Below, one piece after another: positions 5,979 to 7,475 of a stretch of DNA of 7,475 bases. Where the stretch lies: contig JAUWJP010000078.1 in the NCBI GenBank assembly GCA_030607635.1, forward strand, positions 1 through 7,475, read 5' to 3'. Source of the DNA: Candidatus Aminicenantota bacterium. GTDB lineage: Bacteria > Acidobacteriota > Aminicenantia > Aminicenantales > Aminicenantaceae. The translations under genes were made by a program, and so were the position numbers. Below the pieces are notes generated by a model. It searched no databases. It worked only from the letters and a program-made list of their open reading frames with translations, and had not been told where the DNA came from. The number at the start of each line of letters is the position of its first letter. The stretch's first letter is position 1.

Positions 5979-6916
5979 AAAATTTGTCCGATAAGAGGAG
6001 ATAATATCATCTTTTCTCTTAATCCAAGCTTTGAGGTCAGGCCTGCCTCTATTCCCTTTGCAGGCAAAGATAATTTTTCTTTCAGCTGTGAAAACATCTC
6101 TTCCTCTGGTTCCAAAAGACCCAGACGAAGTCTGAAGGAATTGACTTTTTTCTTTTCCTTATCTTCGACAAAATTCACAGTATTCTCCACTTCTTTAACA
6201 ATATTTTCTACTCTTTGAAGTCCTGAGAAATTTGTAAGGGAGCCGGGGATAAACAGCTTCAGGCGGTACACAGCAACTTCAGAATTTAGGCCTGCTATAA
6301 GGCTGAGAGAGTCTTCTTCGATATTTATGAGGAGCAAATCTCTCTCTTCTTCCTTGTTAAGCAGATAATACAGGCTCAGAGTAGGGACTCCAAGCGCTCT
6401 GACTTTTAAACGAAGCTTACTAAAGAGATCTTCGTACTCTTGAATAATCGAGGCCCTGGCAACTGTAGCAAATATTTTCACAGAGCTGTTTGATCTTAGC
6501 CTATCAAATGAAAACCTGGCATCATCGGGAAGTAAAGGTATCTGTTTTTTTACTCGGAAGCGAATAATCCGCTCCCTCTGCTCCCGAGAAGAGGGGAGAG
6601 AATCAAAGGAAAAGACAAAAGCTTTTAGAGATAATTCGGGGATAAGACAGGCTATTTTATTGTCTGAAAGATGAAGCTTTTCGAGACCTTGCTTTATTTT
6701 TTTCTCCAACAAGGCCGGATTTTTTATATTTTTATTGCTGAAAGAGGGCTGAATCACCCCTTTCTCAAGAGGGAGAATAAAATGATTTTTGATTTTTCCT
6801 TCTTTAGAAGAAACATGAATTCCGCTCAGATAACTGGAAGTTAGCTGAATTGCAGAACGGGGAAGGAGTTGTCGCATGAAATAACTCTTTATTCTATCTG
6901 TAAAAAGGGCCATCAT
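5975..6916 (-). CDS. pilM: PilM-like actin-fold cytoplasmic platform protein, divergent
   Basis: PilM is an actin-like protein that sits under the inner membrane, binds the PilN tail and couples the platform to the ATPase. The assignment rests on position before pilN, the segment LPSSREQRERIIRFRVKKQI followed by PLLPDDARFSFDRL (about 107-140), and the EVENTVNFVEDK helix (about 242-253). It is shorter than usual (313 aa against about 350). Nucleotide-site motifs are eroded: the N-terminal GIDIG-type loop is replaced by IQLTSSYLSGIHV, the DIGA-type loop by LLINIEEDSLSLIAG, and no GG-rich adenosine motif is seen. Lost ATP binding is an inference. The frame opens at a TTG (6928), but ATG at 6916 or 6913 is more likely. 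The gene starts one base after the ATPase stop and ends in ATGA with pilN. It could also be described as GspL-like. Confidence 0.85.
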   Translation of the reverse strand: MMALFTDRIKSYFMRQLLPRSAIQLTSSYLSGIHVSSKEGKIKNHFILPLEKGVIQPSFSNKNIKNPALLEKKIKQGLEKLHLSDNKIACLIPELSLKAFVFSFDSLPSSREQRERIIRFRVKKQIPLLPDDARFSFDRLRSNSSVKIFATVARASIIQEYEDLFSKLRLKVRALGVPTLSLYYLLNKEEERDLLLINIEEDSLSLIAGLNSEVAVYRLKLFIPGSLTNFSGLQRVENIVKEVENTVNFVEDKEKKKVNSFRLRLGLLEPEEEMFSQLKEKLSLPAKGIEAGLTSKLGLREKMILSPLIGQIL

Positions 6917-6917
6917 C

Positions 6918-7475
6918 TCACTCAACAAAAGTAACTTTGTTTAGCTCTTTAAGGCTGGTTACTCCTTTCAAGACTTTCTCCTTCATCCCCACTTCTCTTA
7001 AAAAAGTCATGCCTTCGCTCTTAGCTCTCTTTCTCACTTCAGAAAGAGGTTTTCTCTTCAGGATCATCTCTCGTATTTCATCAGAAAGCTCGAGTAATTC
7101 GGCTATAGCGGGTCTTCCCTGGTAACCGGTGTGGTAACATGCTTCACAGCCAGGAACCTCATAAAATAGTCGATCTTTGTATTTTTGGGGACTGAGCCCG
7201 GATTCAAGCAATTGTTTGCGTTTGTATTTAACGGGAGTCTTACATACAGGGCAGAGGACTCTAACCAGTCTTTGAGCCAGGATACAATTCAGAGCTGAAA
7301 TAAAACTGTAGGGATCAACTTTCATATGGAGGAAGCGCCCTACGACATCGAAAACATTATTGGCGTGAACGGTTGTGAAAACCAGATGTCCGGTCAAGGC
7401 AGACTGAATAGAAATCTGGGCGGTTTCAGGATCTCTGATCTCTCCAACCATAATCTTATCCGGATCATGCCTTAA
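6918..7475 (-). CDS. GspE/PilB-family traffic ATPase, C-terminal part (5' end outside window)
   Basis: This is the cytoplasmic hexameric ATPase that powers pilus extension or type II secretion. Only the last 185 codons are present, and the frame runs open to the window edge, so the ATG at 7451 is internal. The first visible residues, LRHDPDKIMVGEIRDPETAQ, are the Walker B region. Next comes HLVFTTVHANN, the His box, then a Cys4 zinc site with CPVC and CEAC separated by 31 residues. GYQGRPAIAELL and a C-terminal helical tail follow. The Walker A and Asp box lie upstream and cannot be checked. The zinc site and the His-box region fit GspE/PulE or PilB, not the retraction ATPase PilT. The stop is one base before the preferred pilM start. 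Confidence 0.95.
   Translation of the reverse strand, partial: LRHDPDKIMVGEIRDPETAQISIQSALTGHLVFTTVHANNVFDVVGRFLHMKVDPYSFISALNCILAQRLVRVLCPVCKTPVKYKRKQLLESGLSPQKYKDRLFYEVPGCEACYHTGYQGRPAIAELLELSDEIREMILKRKPLSEVRKRAKSEGMTFLREVGMKEKVLKGVTSLKELNKVTFVE

Overview
The window looks like a piece of a chromosome from an uncultured diderm (Gram-negative-type) bacterium. It is fairly AT-rich and its proteins are rich in lysine and glutamate. A secretin with a lipoprotein-type signal implies an outer membrane. Secretins ending in a cohesin-like domain, and the GspE/PilM-N-O-P/secretin order, are familiar from Acidobacteria, Desulfobacterota and several candidate phyla. I cannot place the organism more precisely. 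Every supported gene lies on the minus strand, so transcription runs from high to low coordinates.

Region 1 (7475 to 2231) is one tightly packed operon for a type IV pilus or type II secretion machine. In transcription order it holds the 3' end of a GspE/PilB traffic ATPase (cut by the window edge), a PilM-like protein, PilN, PilO, a PilP/GspC-like protein and a secretin. Neighbouring genes overlap or nearly touch, with ATGA overlaps at pilM/pilN and pilP/secretin. The ATPase would power the fibre, PilM/N/O would form the cytoplasmic and inner-membrane platform, PilP would bridge the periplasm, and the secretin would form the outer-membrane gate. No pilin or prepilin peptidase is visible. The secretin combines a probable lipidated N-terminus, TPR-like repeats, STN/N domains, the secretin core and a C-terminal cohesin-like domain.

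Region 2 (2230 to 2074) has no gene. It holds an AT-rich hairpin just after the secretin stop, a 29-bp imperfect dyad, and a good sigma-70-type promoter whose -10 box sits inside an 18-bp perfect palindrome next to the tRNA.

Region 3 (2073 to 485) has a tRNA with anticodon CAU, best read as elongator tRNA-Met, followed by tilS. TilS makes lysidine at C34 of the other CAU tRNA, tRNA-Ile2. The gap between them carries an imperfect direct repeat.

Region 4 (484 to 1) has no intact gene. A 13-bp-period tandem repeat lies beyond tilS. Positions 354 to 1 read as protein-like sequence interrupted by one frame change and two stops, which suggests a decayed gene of unknown family.
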